DNA of 60,000 nucleotides from Acanthaster planci (Eukaryota; Echinodermata; Asteroidea; Valvatida; Acanthasteridae). Of this stretch, positions 13,059 through 23,700 are shown piece by piece. Where the stretch lies: NCBI RefSeq assembly GCF_001949145.1, contig NW_019091390.1:126001-186000 (forward strand), written 5' to 3'. The notes below the pieces were generated by a model that was not told where the DNA came from, did no database searches, and was given only the letters and a program-made list of their open reading frames with translations. Within the stretch, counting starts at the first letter, position 1; the number at the start of each line of letters is the position of its first letter. Position numbers and translations under genes: made by a program.

Positions 13059-13482
13059 TTAGCCCTAAACCTCTTCAAGTTCAGTCCTCCCAAATCCTTC
13101 AGGCAGTTTTGGAGGATTTGGGAGGATTGAGGTGAATGGCAAAAAGTGCATGGCTGATTATGAAGGATGCCATGAGTGAAGGTCGTGGGTTAGACCTTGT
13201 GTTGTTCTTGCTCAGTCATGCATAAATTCAGCCCGATATTTCTTATGAATCAGCCACACTGCTCAAGAATGCCATTCGCACTGCCTCAACATAATGACTG
13301 GAATTGCGGGAGGATTTTGAAGGATTGAGGCAGTAAGGCACACCTCCAAGTAACATTTTCAAGTAATTTTGGAGGCTTTCTGAGAGTTGGGGAGAATCCA
13401 ATTTTTCCACCCCCTCCCAAACTGGAGGATTCTGGAGGATTGAGGAGGGTTGATAGCAAAAAAGGCCTGGAGGTTAGGGTTC
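13059..13482 (+). mobile_element. piggyBac-like MITE, copy 1 (non-autonomous)
   Basis: About 424 bp. It is nearly collinear with 36000-36391 and with the complement of 20361-20780. Shared blocks include TGAATGGCAAAA, GGGTTAGACCTTGTGTT, ATTCAGCCCGATATTTCTT, TCAAGAATGCCATTCGCACTGCCTCA and GGAGGATTGAGGAGGGT. The ends carry CCCTAAAC and GTTAGGG as inverted termini, and the outer part is an imperfect palindrome of CCTCCAAAATCCTCC units. No open frame is shared between copies. The flanking TTAA is eroded here (TTAG on the left, TTCG on the right). The orientation is arbitrary. Confidence 0.8.
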
Positions 13483-15663
13483 GAGAGTATCAAGCAAAAT
13501 GAACACCAGATTTAGAGCTTCGCTTCCAACAGAAGTAGAAACTTAGTGCCTGTTACAGTTGAAAAGTCATGCTCATTTGTCATCTATTTGCCAGCAATTG
13601 AAGATCATATTTCCTGGCCTAAATAAAGTTGCAGGCAACAGGTGAATAAGATGGACATGAGAGTCTGTACCTGTGCTGCATTACAGAACATGTCCATGTA
13701 ACGGCCCTCTACACCCTCTCCAAATACATGTACATGTCATGCACTGACACGTGGAGGCCTATATATGCAACAGGTGAATAACCTTCCCAGCAATATCACA
13801 CACCTGCTAGCCTAAAGGAACTCAACATCTTTCACATTTTGATGACCCTCCCAGTGTGGACAGAGGTGACTTATTTCCCTGGCCCAGCAGAAGGCACCAG
13901 AGTTCCCTACTTTGGATGAACCTTCTGCCTAGTTCTTGTGGGCCCTTGGCGCAGCCTACCGGGCGGGCCTCTGCTTATAGTGCCTTGAGGGCTTGTTCTG
14001 TGAAGGGTGATACTGTCTCGGGGAGATTTTCCTCCCTGGACACAAATCTTTCCAGCCTGCTCTCTACCCGTCGGCTTTCACTGGGGAAATGTCATGGTTC
14101 AAGCATAGGACAGTGATGGACTTCTCGAACGTGGGCAACTTTCTCAAAGATGCACCCGCACAATTGGAAGAGTTTCAAGCTTTCCGATTTAGAGAGCTTT
14201 ACAGACACCTTGCATCCACTCAGCACTTTGTTCAGATTGAATTTGAACTCGCTGCACACATGTACAGGGTATACAAACAATAGATGTATTCATTTTTGGT
14301 CCCAAAGTTGTTTTTATCGCCAACAAGTTTCATTTGTCTGAATCTGATATGCAGGGTGCTGTACTATGGAGTTCTAATGCAGGCAAGGTTCCTTAGGTGA
14401 TTATAAACTGCCATGCACATGCATATAGTGGACTGTTGCAAAGTAATTTTCAAAAAAAGGAGAAAGTCACGTCCTTAAAATCAGATTTTTTTCTAAAAAG
14501 TAGACCTTACTCTGCCATTTTGGGGGAGGGCTTGTTCTGTTTTGGATTATTGTGTTTTTTTTGGGGGGGGAGGGTGTTGTTTTTAAAACAAGAACCAAAC
14601 TGAAGCCGCTTGTGGTGGTGCTGGTATCAGAAGCCCCATTTGGAAAACTTCAAGGTTCTTTCAGCAATTTAACAATCTCTGGTAGCCACACACTTACTCT
14701 GTCATTGATTGTTTTTGACCTCCTGATCTTTAAACCTTTGGTATCACACAGTACTGGCCTCAACAAGGATTACTGCTGTGCAGTGGTAACCATGGTAATC
14801 AATAGAACTGTCAATTCCCCAAACATTCCTCATTCAAAAACTACATGCACGTACAGTACAAATTTCCATATGTTTTGGTCAGTACATGTTCTTTGTCCTG
14901 TAAATGCCAGATGAAATGTACCTGTATGTGAGCTTGTTGATCTGAAGGAAATGTGTTAACTGTCTAAAAAAAGTTTTTCCTTTATGGATGTGTATGTCGT
15001 ATGTTATGCAGTGTCTATTGAAATCCCATTTGTTAAGACCAGAAAATACTGTTTTAGGCCAACTCGCCAACTCTACCGAAGCCATAAAAATTGACTCGCG
15101 CTTGTTCTGATTCGGTGTTTTCATCACTTGCATATAATTGCAAAGCTCTTGACTTTTCTGGTCTTCACTTACCGTGACTGTACTGCCCGTGGTCTGACTG
15201 TTCCATTATCATTGATATTATTGCTGAAATCTTGTGGTTTTGTAATGAGTACGTAATGATTCACATCCATGCACCTATATGTTGTAATAATTGTCATGAC
15301 AATTAATACCGGTAGGGTCTAATTGCCTCACGGTTCGTATGCATCCATACGTTTCAGTTCAGTACCTTGGTCAATGCCACTGTAGGGATTTATCCACAAG
15401 TGGCAGCTTAGCTTGCTCATGTAGTATAAAATATTCTAGTGCTTTCAGTTGTATTTGTAAAAGCACCCGTATGTCGATAAAACCGAATTTTTATTTTTCA
15501 GTCTTTAGGGGCATTTTTAGGGGTTTTGTGCTGCAGGGAAGTACATGCTGTTACAGTGAGCAAAGTTTAGTTTCAATATATGAACCAGCATCTTTTAAAA
15601 TTGACCGTATTTTCCTGAAATGAATATCCCAAATTATGGCAAATTTGATGTTGAAATAACTGT
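13483..15663 (+). other. Intronic sequence, no gene recognised
   Basis: The stretch 13840-14290 is more GC-rich and has open frames on both strands (for example 13856-14116), but no domain and no consensus donor in the right phase was found. The GGTAACCATGGTAAT near 14785 resembles an RFX X-box. Nothing else stands out. Confidence 0.5.
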
Positions 15664-15822
15664 AACATTGACCCTTGGCATAGCCACCATCTTTATGGTA
15701 AAAGTCTGTGTTAGTGTAAGACAGACCTGATGGACAATTCTGTGCTTACACATTGTTACATGATTTGAATGACAAAAACATACCTCAAAGATGGCCGCTG
15801 TGCACAAGGTCTGTTGACGTTC
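15664..15822. mobile_element. Small inverted-repeat element (candidate MITE)
   Basis: The left end ACATTGACCCTTGGCATAGCC then ACCATCTTTATGGTA is imperfectly repeated in inverted orientation at the right end, where CTCAAAGATGGCCGCTGTGC is followed by ACAAGGTCTGTTGACGT. The arms are about 35 bp and the total about 159 bp. I saw no other copy in this window, so mobility is inferred from structure alone. Confidence 0.45.
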
Positions 15823-16042
15823 CTTCCTGGAATGACACCACTGTTTGCTAAATGAATTAACCTAAATCCCCAAGGGTATTAGAAGAGTATCTTTGTGAAA
15901 TGACATCACAGCAACAAGGCCTTGTTTATTAGTTAAAGTGTTGAATTGTTTCATGTTTGGAAAAACTGCACGTTTCAATTGTTCAACCAACAAGGGATAT
16001 CAAATAATATTCATGCATGAGAGATGAAACTTGCAGGAATAC

Positions 16043-16146
16043 GGGCGATTCACAATAGTGCGCATTCGGAAAGGGTCGACAAATTTCGCGCTTTGTGATT
16101 GGCCAACGCGTTGCAGACTCTTGGGGGCACACTACTGTGAATCGAC
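16043..16146. mobile_element. ~104-bp MITE with GGCGATTCACAATAGTGCGC termini
   Basis: The left end GGGCGATTCACAATAGTGCGC and the right end GCACACTACTGTGAATCGAC are imperfect inverted repeats. The interior TTTGTGATTGGCCAACGCGTTGCAGACTCTTGGG also occurs, diverged, at the start of the window. It overlaps the 3' end of a 141-codon minus-strand open frame, which argues against that frame being a gene. Confidence 0.65.
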
Positions 16147-16229
16147 TGTATTGAAAATATAAATTCCAGCCTGGATTTACATCCTTCCCGGGACGATATA
16201 CCGGTCATACCGGTACATTGTGCATACAG

Positions 16230-16450
16230 TAGCCCGAAGAAGCTGTGACAGTGGTAATGAATGACCCTTAATTGCCTCAGCCGCTCAGGGAGTTGATTCG
16301 CCTTAGCCTGCTCTGGCTGTTGGAGCTGTAAGAAGCCTGGGGTTTTCATAATGATAATTAGAGCTGCGATCCTGCCCATCTGTACCCGCGTATTTGTTTG
16401 TGCAGTCGTGGGGAGGGGAGCAGGTCTTTGGGTAATGGTGTAGTTTCGAA
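16230..16450 (+). promoter_or_regulatory. Candidate intronic regulatory element with homeodomain-type sites
   Basis: A stretch of balanced composition without simple repeats, containing TAATGAATGACCCTTAATTG and CATAATGATAATTAG, both TAAT/ATTA-type homeodomain motifs. No transposon signature is visible. Nothing but composition and motifs supports a role, and such motifs are common by chance. Confidence 0.2.
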
Positions 16451-17039
16451 CCATTAGGGAAGCAATTGAAGTCAATGTTTATAAATATACATGTACTTCA
16501 GACTACGTGATGAGATCAGTCAAATTGTTGTTTACGTTGTCAGTATGATTTTCCCTTTGTTTTCTACTGCAGAATTTCCATTGGAAAATCTTAGGTTGTT
16601 TCCTGGCCATCCTGGTTTTTATGCAAATTAATGCAGATTTCTAATTTTTTTATGAGTGGAATGGTAATATAATTTCTTGCACTGGTAGGAGCTCGTGTGT
16701 TATATACCGGTTGCTGATTCAGCATAAAGATGTGTCACATATGGAGGGGTGCATTGTGGCATTGAGGGGTCAATATTTTATTTATAACTTTTTATTGTTT
16801 TGTAGCTACATGTACATGTGCATTTTTTTAATACCGATAACTGGAGACTGTACCGGTGCGTCAAAAGTGACATCATAGCAACTCTGTCCATATCCAGCAA
16901 TTCTGCCCATATCCATATGCCAGCAAAAAGTACGGACTTTTTTTGTCAAGGACAAAAAAAGTCAACTGATGGTGGGTTTTCTCCTTTTCGTACTGTTGAC
17001 AGGCATGCAGCGTTTCCTCGGAATAGCCGATCTCCTCGT

Positions 17040-17305
17040 TTTTTTTTTTTGCACTCGTGTCATTAAAAATTTTAAAAAACACGATACAAAGTCTTGTAAA
17101 GATTGGAATTGCCTCTTTTTTGACGAAGTCCAAGTTGCATGCCAGAGATGAGGGAGTCAAGATGAACCAGGAAATTGGCCGAAGTGGAAGTTGAACCTGC
17201 CACCTCTGGAATACTATACCTGCCCTCCACCAACTGAGTTTTAGAACACTGCCTTCCAACCAAATCATTCAGCTCAGCAGATTCAAATCTGGCCCCAGTC
17301 AATTA
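17040..17305 (-). mobile_element. tRNA-derived SINE on the minus strand
   Basis: Read on the minus strand, the element has an A-box-like stretch AACTCAGTTGGTGGAGG (complement of 17223-17240) and, about 30 bases on, a B-box-like GGTTCAACTTCC (complement of 17186-17198). It then runs into a unique body and an A-rich tail (the T-run at 17040-17051). Its body (complement of about 17053-17140) recurs at 48680-48795. This is the classic layout of a Pol III SINE. The 5' boundary near 17305 is approximate. Confidence 0.65.
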
Positions 17306-17384
17306 TTTTGTTAATCTTTGTAAGTCAGTTTTCTAGCATTGTTGGTTTTAACAAATGTATTTTAGTGCAAATTTCATTTCATGT

Positions 17385-17640
17385 ATGGGTAATTCCAGAA
17401 ATTAGGGGTCCATTTTTTTCTTTATGTCCCTGTCACATCTGACATACGATTTTGTATCAAAGTTCAGAACACATTTTCTAATTTCCAAGAGTGATGAATT
17501 AATGCAAAGTACCTGCCAAACAAATAGCAACGGTCTGAAATCAGTTCTGGTGATATTTCCATGTCAAATAACAAAGGTCAGATGTAACAGGGACACAAAA
17601 ATGTCACACTTTTGGACCCCAAATTTCTGGAATTACCCAT
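17385..17640. mobile_element. 256-bp MITE with ~28-bp terminal inverted repeats (ATGGGTAATTCC)
   Basis: The left end ATGGGTAATTCCAGAAATTA then GGGGTCCA is matched in reverse by TGGACCCC then AAATTTCTGGAATTACCCAT at 17613-17640. The similarity continues inward: TGTCCCTGTCACATCTGAC on the left against GTCAGATGTAACAGGGACAC on the right. There is no transposase frame. The first 12 bases match the termini of 35232-35530 at 11 positions, so the two look like diverged members of one family. Confidence 0.85.
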
Positions 17641-20360
17641 GTACATGTGTAGTGTTATGCTGATTCATGTCAATATGTGAAAAATAATGTTCCAGCAGAT
17701 ATCGGCATATTAACCCAGGGTACTGGTATTTTTCTTTACTGCGTTGTACAATCAACTCCTCCAAAATTCACTCTATCTTGAAAAAAAAACCGTAGGTATG
17801 AACCATGCAAGAGACAGTCACAGTCTGCACAGCCTAATGCATATAAATTCACAGAATTACAATTTAGTAATCAATTTTGAAGAGAGAATTTCAGAAATTA
17901 ATTCGGGCCTTTCTTTCCCCCCTCCCCCGTGCACACCTAAGGCAGCATCAATATCTGGCCGGCTTTGGTAGCGCTGTTAGTTACACGGTACATATTTCTT
18001 GTTTCCTCATGTTAATTTCCCGCAAAGACTAGATACCGGTACCTCTTGCTCTGACTCTGAGGCGGCTCGATGCTGTTTCTGGGCAGACTGGCACTTTTTG
18101 TGTGTGTGCCAAATTCATGTTAAGATAATGAGTCACAGATTGTAATAGTGCCTCGGGAGAGCGCGGATCCACTGCTGTCAAAGTCCTGCCTTCCTGTAAA
18201 TGTCAGGATCAGTCAAGCCTTGTGTGGTTCTGTCGCATCTGTCGGAAAGGCAGTTGACAGTAGGGAATTCACACTTTCCACAGACTGTATGCTGTCCTCA
18301 TCCTTTGGTTTTTTTTTTTTTTTTTTCAATTATTAATTTTTATGCTATATGTACCGGTATGCCAGAAGCATTGTCGATTCTTCACTTAAAATATTGAAAG
18401 TAGGGCTGTTCAGTTGTTAGGTCCAGGTTTTTACACATGACATTGAAACCAGGAAACCGATTGTTTATGCACTTGGAACTGTACACTGTACGTAGAGGTC
18501 TGCATTGGGAGTATCCAAATGATAATTGTGCTTGGCTGTTGATGTCATCAGGCAGGTTCCAGTGTATCTGGTGCCAATGTTCCTGTGAGAGAAAAAGCGT
18601 CCCAGTGGAAGTGAGACAGAACAGGCGCGGAAGTCACCATACATCAGAGTGTAATTTCAGTTTGATTCCTCACTAGATGTCACCATCGAGCGAGGTTGTA
18701 CAAGTTAGCTTCAACAGGATCAACCTATTCTCGTCTGTATCTGGTTTTTGTGACCATCTAGACATGCACAGATGTAGCTTGAATGAATTCCCTGGTGTTG
18801 ATCATTCCGAAGTTCCTTTGTTGATTGGAATGGATATGCTGTATTACTTTAAGGGACCGTGGTACCAGACCTCTGAGTTCATCATGTTTATCAGGATGCG
18901 TGGGCTTAAGAATTATCCCATGGCAGTATTCCAGAAAGAAGCAAATGGCCACCAGCCAAACGAATCATCTCGTATCACAGATTCAGTTTAGCTTTTTGAT
19001 CTCATCAAATTATCAATCAGTGACATGTAACAGATTTAGCCACTCGACGCCATGTATTTTCAGATACTGATGTCCCATGTGTATTGTGCACCTTCTGGGT
19101 ACATTGTACTTGTATAATGTTTTGTACAGTGGCATGCTTTATATGTTCAATATTGGGAAATTGCAAGGGTTTTTTAGGAAACTGTTACAAGGTACCAAGT
19201 CACTTTGGAATTATATGTACCGGGTAAAGGACACTCGAAGAATTGTGCACGATCAATAGGAACTTGCAACATTTTTAACGCATGCAGTGTCCATTAGGAT
19301 GCCAAGCTGAGTGATTCAGTAGTACGTCAAAACAGGGAGCTGAGGTTTCTCTCTCTGATGTACATGTAAAGTGAAACAAATTTCTGGGGGAAAAAAAAAA
19401 GACTTTCAGATTCATTTCATGGCATACGGTCGGGAATCTGCTTAATTCAAGTGAAGCCATCTCCAAGAGTGCCTTTGGTTTGCTTGGAGTAGCAGCTTCC
19501 TCCGTCGGCTTCTAATCCTTGCACAGCTGTCACTCCCAGGAGGCCCACTTTGCCGGCGCAAGATATGCGGGCGCAAGTGGCTGGCCTGCAGACATCTTTC
19601 TGCGTGATTGATCCAGATCGTCATTTATGGCTGGACGGTAAAGGCCCGCGATATGTGTACGAGATTATCAATCGAGCTGGTGTGGCAAAGCCAGCCCTTT
19701 ACTTCACAATAACCTTCGGCGGCCTGGAAACAAAATGTGCCAGAATATCATTAAATGCCACTATGTGTTTGTGCCATCTGATGTTCCCAGATGTGTTTAC
19801 AGTCATTTTGGCACCATAAAAAAGAAGAGGAAATATTATTTTATCTGTGTTGATGCAGGGCTTTTGTGGCATACTGGGGTCGGGTTTGTTGCAGACCATG
19901 CATGTATTTTCACCCATTGTAAATCTATTTTTCACCTGGATGCCAAAATGAGAGATACAAAAAAAAACCTCCTTTTGCCGTATGTAGTTCTAACAAACAC
20001 AAACATTGCTGAAAAGATGGCCTTTTAAGCCTCATGTCGTGGCATGTGGTCAGATACATGTTATGCTGTGACTCTTACAAGAGTCAATCGGTGGTATTTC
20101 CATGCCATTAGTATCTTTTACATGCCTTGACAATGCACATAATCATAACATAAACATTCCACTGTGGGAGAAGGCAAACATACCGATAGTCCCTTTGTAC
20201 CTGCACTGGTAGAACATAATGACGTGGCACTCTGTTTAAATGGGCACTTTTTGGGGGGGGGGCTTGATACAGTATATTGTGTCCCACCCCACTGGCATAG
20301 GAAAGCATGATGTAATTCTATGTCACTTTGTGGGCGACACATTTTGCAACAGTTGATGAG
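17641..20360 (+). other. Intronic sequence, no gene recognised
   Basis: Contains pyrimidine runs, a T-run at 18308-18326 and a GC-richer stretch at 19440-19690 with a TGATTGAT site (possible regulatory element). Open frames of up to 104 codons carry no recognisable domain. Confidence 0.5.
19440..19690 (+). promoter_or_regulatory. Candidate regulatory element with TALE/homeodomain-like sites
   Basis: A CpG-containing, repeat-free stretch in AT-rich surroundings. It includes GTGATTGATCCAGATCG and GATTATCAATCGAGC, which contain TGATTGAT and ATCAATC, motifs typical of PBX/MEIS-type factors. No coding potential was recognised. The call is inference from motifs and composition only. Confidence 0.2.
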
Positions 20361-20780
20361 TTAACCCTAACCCTGAGGCCCTTTTCGATAGGGACCCCCT
20401 TCGGTCCTCCAAAATCCTCCAATTTGGGGGGTGAATAAAATCGAATTCTCCCTCAATCCTCCAAAATCCTCCAAAATTTCCTGGAAATGTTACTAGAGGT
20501 GTGCCTACTGCCTCAATCCTTCAAAATCCTTTGGCAATTCTTGTCAGTACGTTGAGGCAGTGTGAATGGCATTCTTGAGCAGTGTGGTTGATGCAAAAGA
20601 AATATCAGGCTGAATTTATGCATGACTGAGCAAGAACAACCCAAGGTCTAACCCACGACCTTCACTCATGGCATCCTTTGCAATCAGCCATGCACTTTTG
20701 CCATTCACCCTCAATCCTTCAAAATCCTCCAAAACCACCCGAAGGAATTTGGAGGACTGAGGAGAGTCAGGGTTCATTAA
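20361..20780 (-). mobile_element. piggyBac-like MITE, copy 2 (inverted)
   Basis: The complement of this stretch is collinear with 13059-13482 and 36000-36391, sharing for example CATTCTTGAGCAGTG, AAGAAATATCAGGCTGAATTT and GGTCTAACCCACGACCTTCACTC. It is bounded by TTAACCCTAACCCTGAGG on the left and CAGGGTTCATTAA on the right, so TTAA lies at both edges, fitting the TTAA target duplication of piggyBac-type elements. There is no coding capacity. Confidence 0.82.
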
Positions 20781-23700
20781 GAAGGCCTTTAGTTAAGCAC
20801 AAATTGACCGTCTTTGCTCATCAATGTCAAGACCATTCTGTGCGTGTGATGCACCTTTGAAGCGTTGGTTTGCAGTTTCCCTGCAATGCAAGTTAAAGCT
20901 GTTGGGTCCCTAAACAGTCCCCAGGTGTTTTGATCAGCTGAGGAGTAATTACAGATTGATTTGACAAATGAGCTCAAACAGCGTGGTGTTGGTGATCAAA
21001 TTGTCCAAGATGAAAAATGACGTTGTTATTACAGTACTGTCTCCAAGTAGTACCTGGGGTGCCTTTGTGGCTCTGATGAGGTTATACAGTAGGTTTGTGG
21101 TTCTTTGGAATAAAGAATGGGGAACTTTTTTTTTTTATTCTGGGAAGCGATTATAAAATATTTGTACATTTTGTCTTGTGCTTAATTCTTTGGTTTTCTC
21201 CAACACCTGCTAGATGATGACAAATGTTTTTAGTCATCAATTACCCAGAAGTAAAAAGAAACAAACTTGATTTAGTAATGCAATTTTTTTAAGTTGGCTT
21301 TTTATTTCTCCACATTTTTGTTGAACACATTTTCGTTTCTGTTAACAGAATTTTTTCACCTTTATGTACAAAAATTGCCCATGTTTGTCTGTACATTTTG
21401 GTGTGTGTGTGTGTCTGTGAAATGGGGAAGTTATTTGTGTCTGCTTCCTATTTTTGTGAATGAGCAAATGGGTTGAGTTTAAACTCACTGCAGCTCAGAC
21501 GCCCTCCTAATCTACTTACATGTATATGCCACCGTAGTTTAATCCTCTTACCAGTGTCATGTCCACTCTTGGAGCGCAGTCTTCTATCTGCCTCTGATCT
21601 TCTCGACAGGGCGATGTACCAGTAAAGTATAGCCCCCTCCCCTTCCCAAACCCTAATGAAAATTTTATTAGACGTTCAAGGCCTGGCCCAGAAGGCAGAG
21701 TGGGCCAACCCCCAACCCTATAACCAGCCAATGGAAGTGTGTCAGGCTAATGGTACCCAGGCAGGTTAATTAAGAAAATTGCATTACACTGGCCTCCGGA
21801 GCAATGATAATATGGAAAAAAAAGAAAAGAAAGACAAGAATCATCAGTAAATACACCGTATGATGGCATCTCAAGTCATTATGGTTGATGCCGACCCTGC
21901 GAAAATTCAATTACGCCCGATTAGTTATTGCCATGAAAGATGCACGGCCATCCATTACACTCCACTTTGTTTGAGCCCAGCCTGTCTCTAGTGTTCACCT
22001 GGAGGTATGTTTGTGTTTCATTTCCATCAACCGGGGAAGGAGAACATTTCTTCAGTCTTTTTCTCCCAGACCCAAGAATAAAGTGCGGAAAAATAGCTAA
22101 ATCATGTATTTAGTCACAGGTTCTTTGCGAAATGTTGAGAGTCATCAAATCAGAATTTGCTATGCACAGTTTTACTTAAAGTGATTTGACATGACTGAAA
22201 TCATAAAATTTATGAAAAATATTACGCTTGCTTATTTCAACTGTTTACATGCAAACCTATTCGTCATTCCCATGTAGTGGCATTCTTATGGCATGTACGT
22301 GTACATGTATGTACTGGACCATGCGCGTACTGGTACCTACGTCAGGAGCCCCTTACACAAGTGGAAAAATTCATCAATTTGCAATGAGCTGTCGGAGCTG
22401 GGCAGGGGGCGATATGATATAAATTGGGGTAATGAAGCTTGGTGAAGACCCGTGTGAAATGGGTCCAGTCGAGCGTGGCGTAGCTGTCTGTGCTGCAACC
22501 TGGGCATCCTACTTTTATACATGTACCGGTACATGGGAATCCCTGGGATTTTACCTCTGCGGCTCCTTTCCTTAAGGGCGGACTTTCAGACGCTGTTTGT
22601 GAGGAGAGGCACAGTAGTGCGAAATGCGAGCAATTGTAGCCTGTAAGCAGTGGGAGAATTTTTGAGATGTTTGGTAGCGTTAAACGTATTGGTGCATTGC
22701 TATTGTCTTTATGAGCATGTGCATGTTAGCGCAAATGTGACAAAAAACAGAAAAAAGGATGCTTGCCACTACCACTCTCTGTAAAGTCCCCCGTTCTTGA
22801 TATGTAAAGTTTGATTTTGTGGTTGGCCTTGCCTGAATGGCATACATGTAAATTTGGACATCCGTCAACAAAGTGCCAGGGAGAAACATTGAGAATCTGC
22901 ATCAGTGCATCTCATCCCTGGAGTACGGAAATTAAGTTTATTCCATGGAAATAAGGGATTAGCATTGTCCTGCCAAGTCCAGGAGGCCCAACCAGACTTT
23001 TATCTTTGACTTCATTCAATCAATATTCATGTAGAATTGTTTTCTGGAATCTGTTCGAAATATATTAAGAATTATATAAAAGGAATGGTTCATGTGTTAT
23101 CAACGATTTTTTATTGTACTTTTTAACTGCTCACGTGTGCATGTACTACATTACTTTTAAGTGCTTCGGATAATATTTTATTTCATTTCATCTTTTTAGT
23201 CTTTGAAAAAAATTATGCCTATTTCCCTTTGTGATTTTACAAATTAATGTTTGGACAAGTATGCCCCGAGGACCCTAGCCAGACTGCAAGGAGCCGAGGA
23301 TGTTTGGTTTTTTCCTCTGCAAAGGACAACTTTCCTTCCCACTTGTTGACTTCAAAGGTCGCGGGCAGTTTTACCTGGCAGTCTCTAAATATTGGAATTT
23401 TTATGTGTGTGGGGGGAGGGTGATGGGAGAAAGAGAGGGAGTGATGTCGCTTTGACAATAGCCTCTCGATAAGACAAAAACAAACAACAAAAATGCCTGC
23501 ATTGGTTTTCTTTGCTGAGCACAGCTTTTCCCGTCTTTGCATGTTTTCCGTGTAAAGGAGGCCCTCCAGTTTTCCTTAATATGGAAGATTTGCTTATAAA
23601 TCTCGTACCCTATTTTTGATACTCTTAGTATTTGTATGAAATGGAACCCGAAATGGAATCTGCAAGAATATCTTCTAACAGAAATGTCACTGCAGCCAGT

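Noticed and set aside
16050-16475. 141-codon minus-strand open frame
   Set aside because: Its 3' end runs through the MITE at 16043-16146 and the protein shows no recognisable domain.
19630-19645. GGACGGTAAAG as donor of another PTBP first exon (ATGGCTGGACG|GTAAAG)
   Set aside because: The frame would be phase 2, incompatible with the phase-0 acceptor of the exon at 44926.
20361-20376. TTAACCCTAACCCT as interstitial telomere repeat
   Set aside because: Only about two units, and located at the edge of a transposon copy whose siblings carry the same terminus; better explained as a piggyBac-like end.
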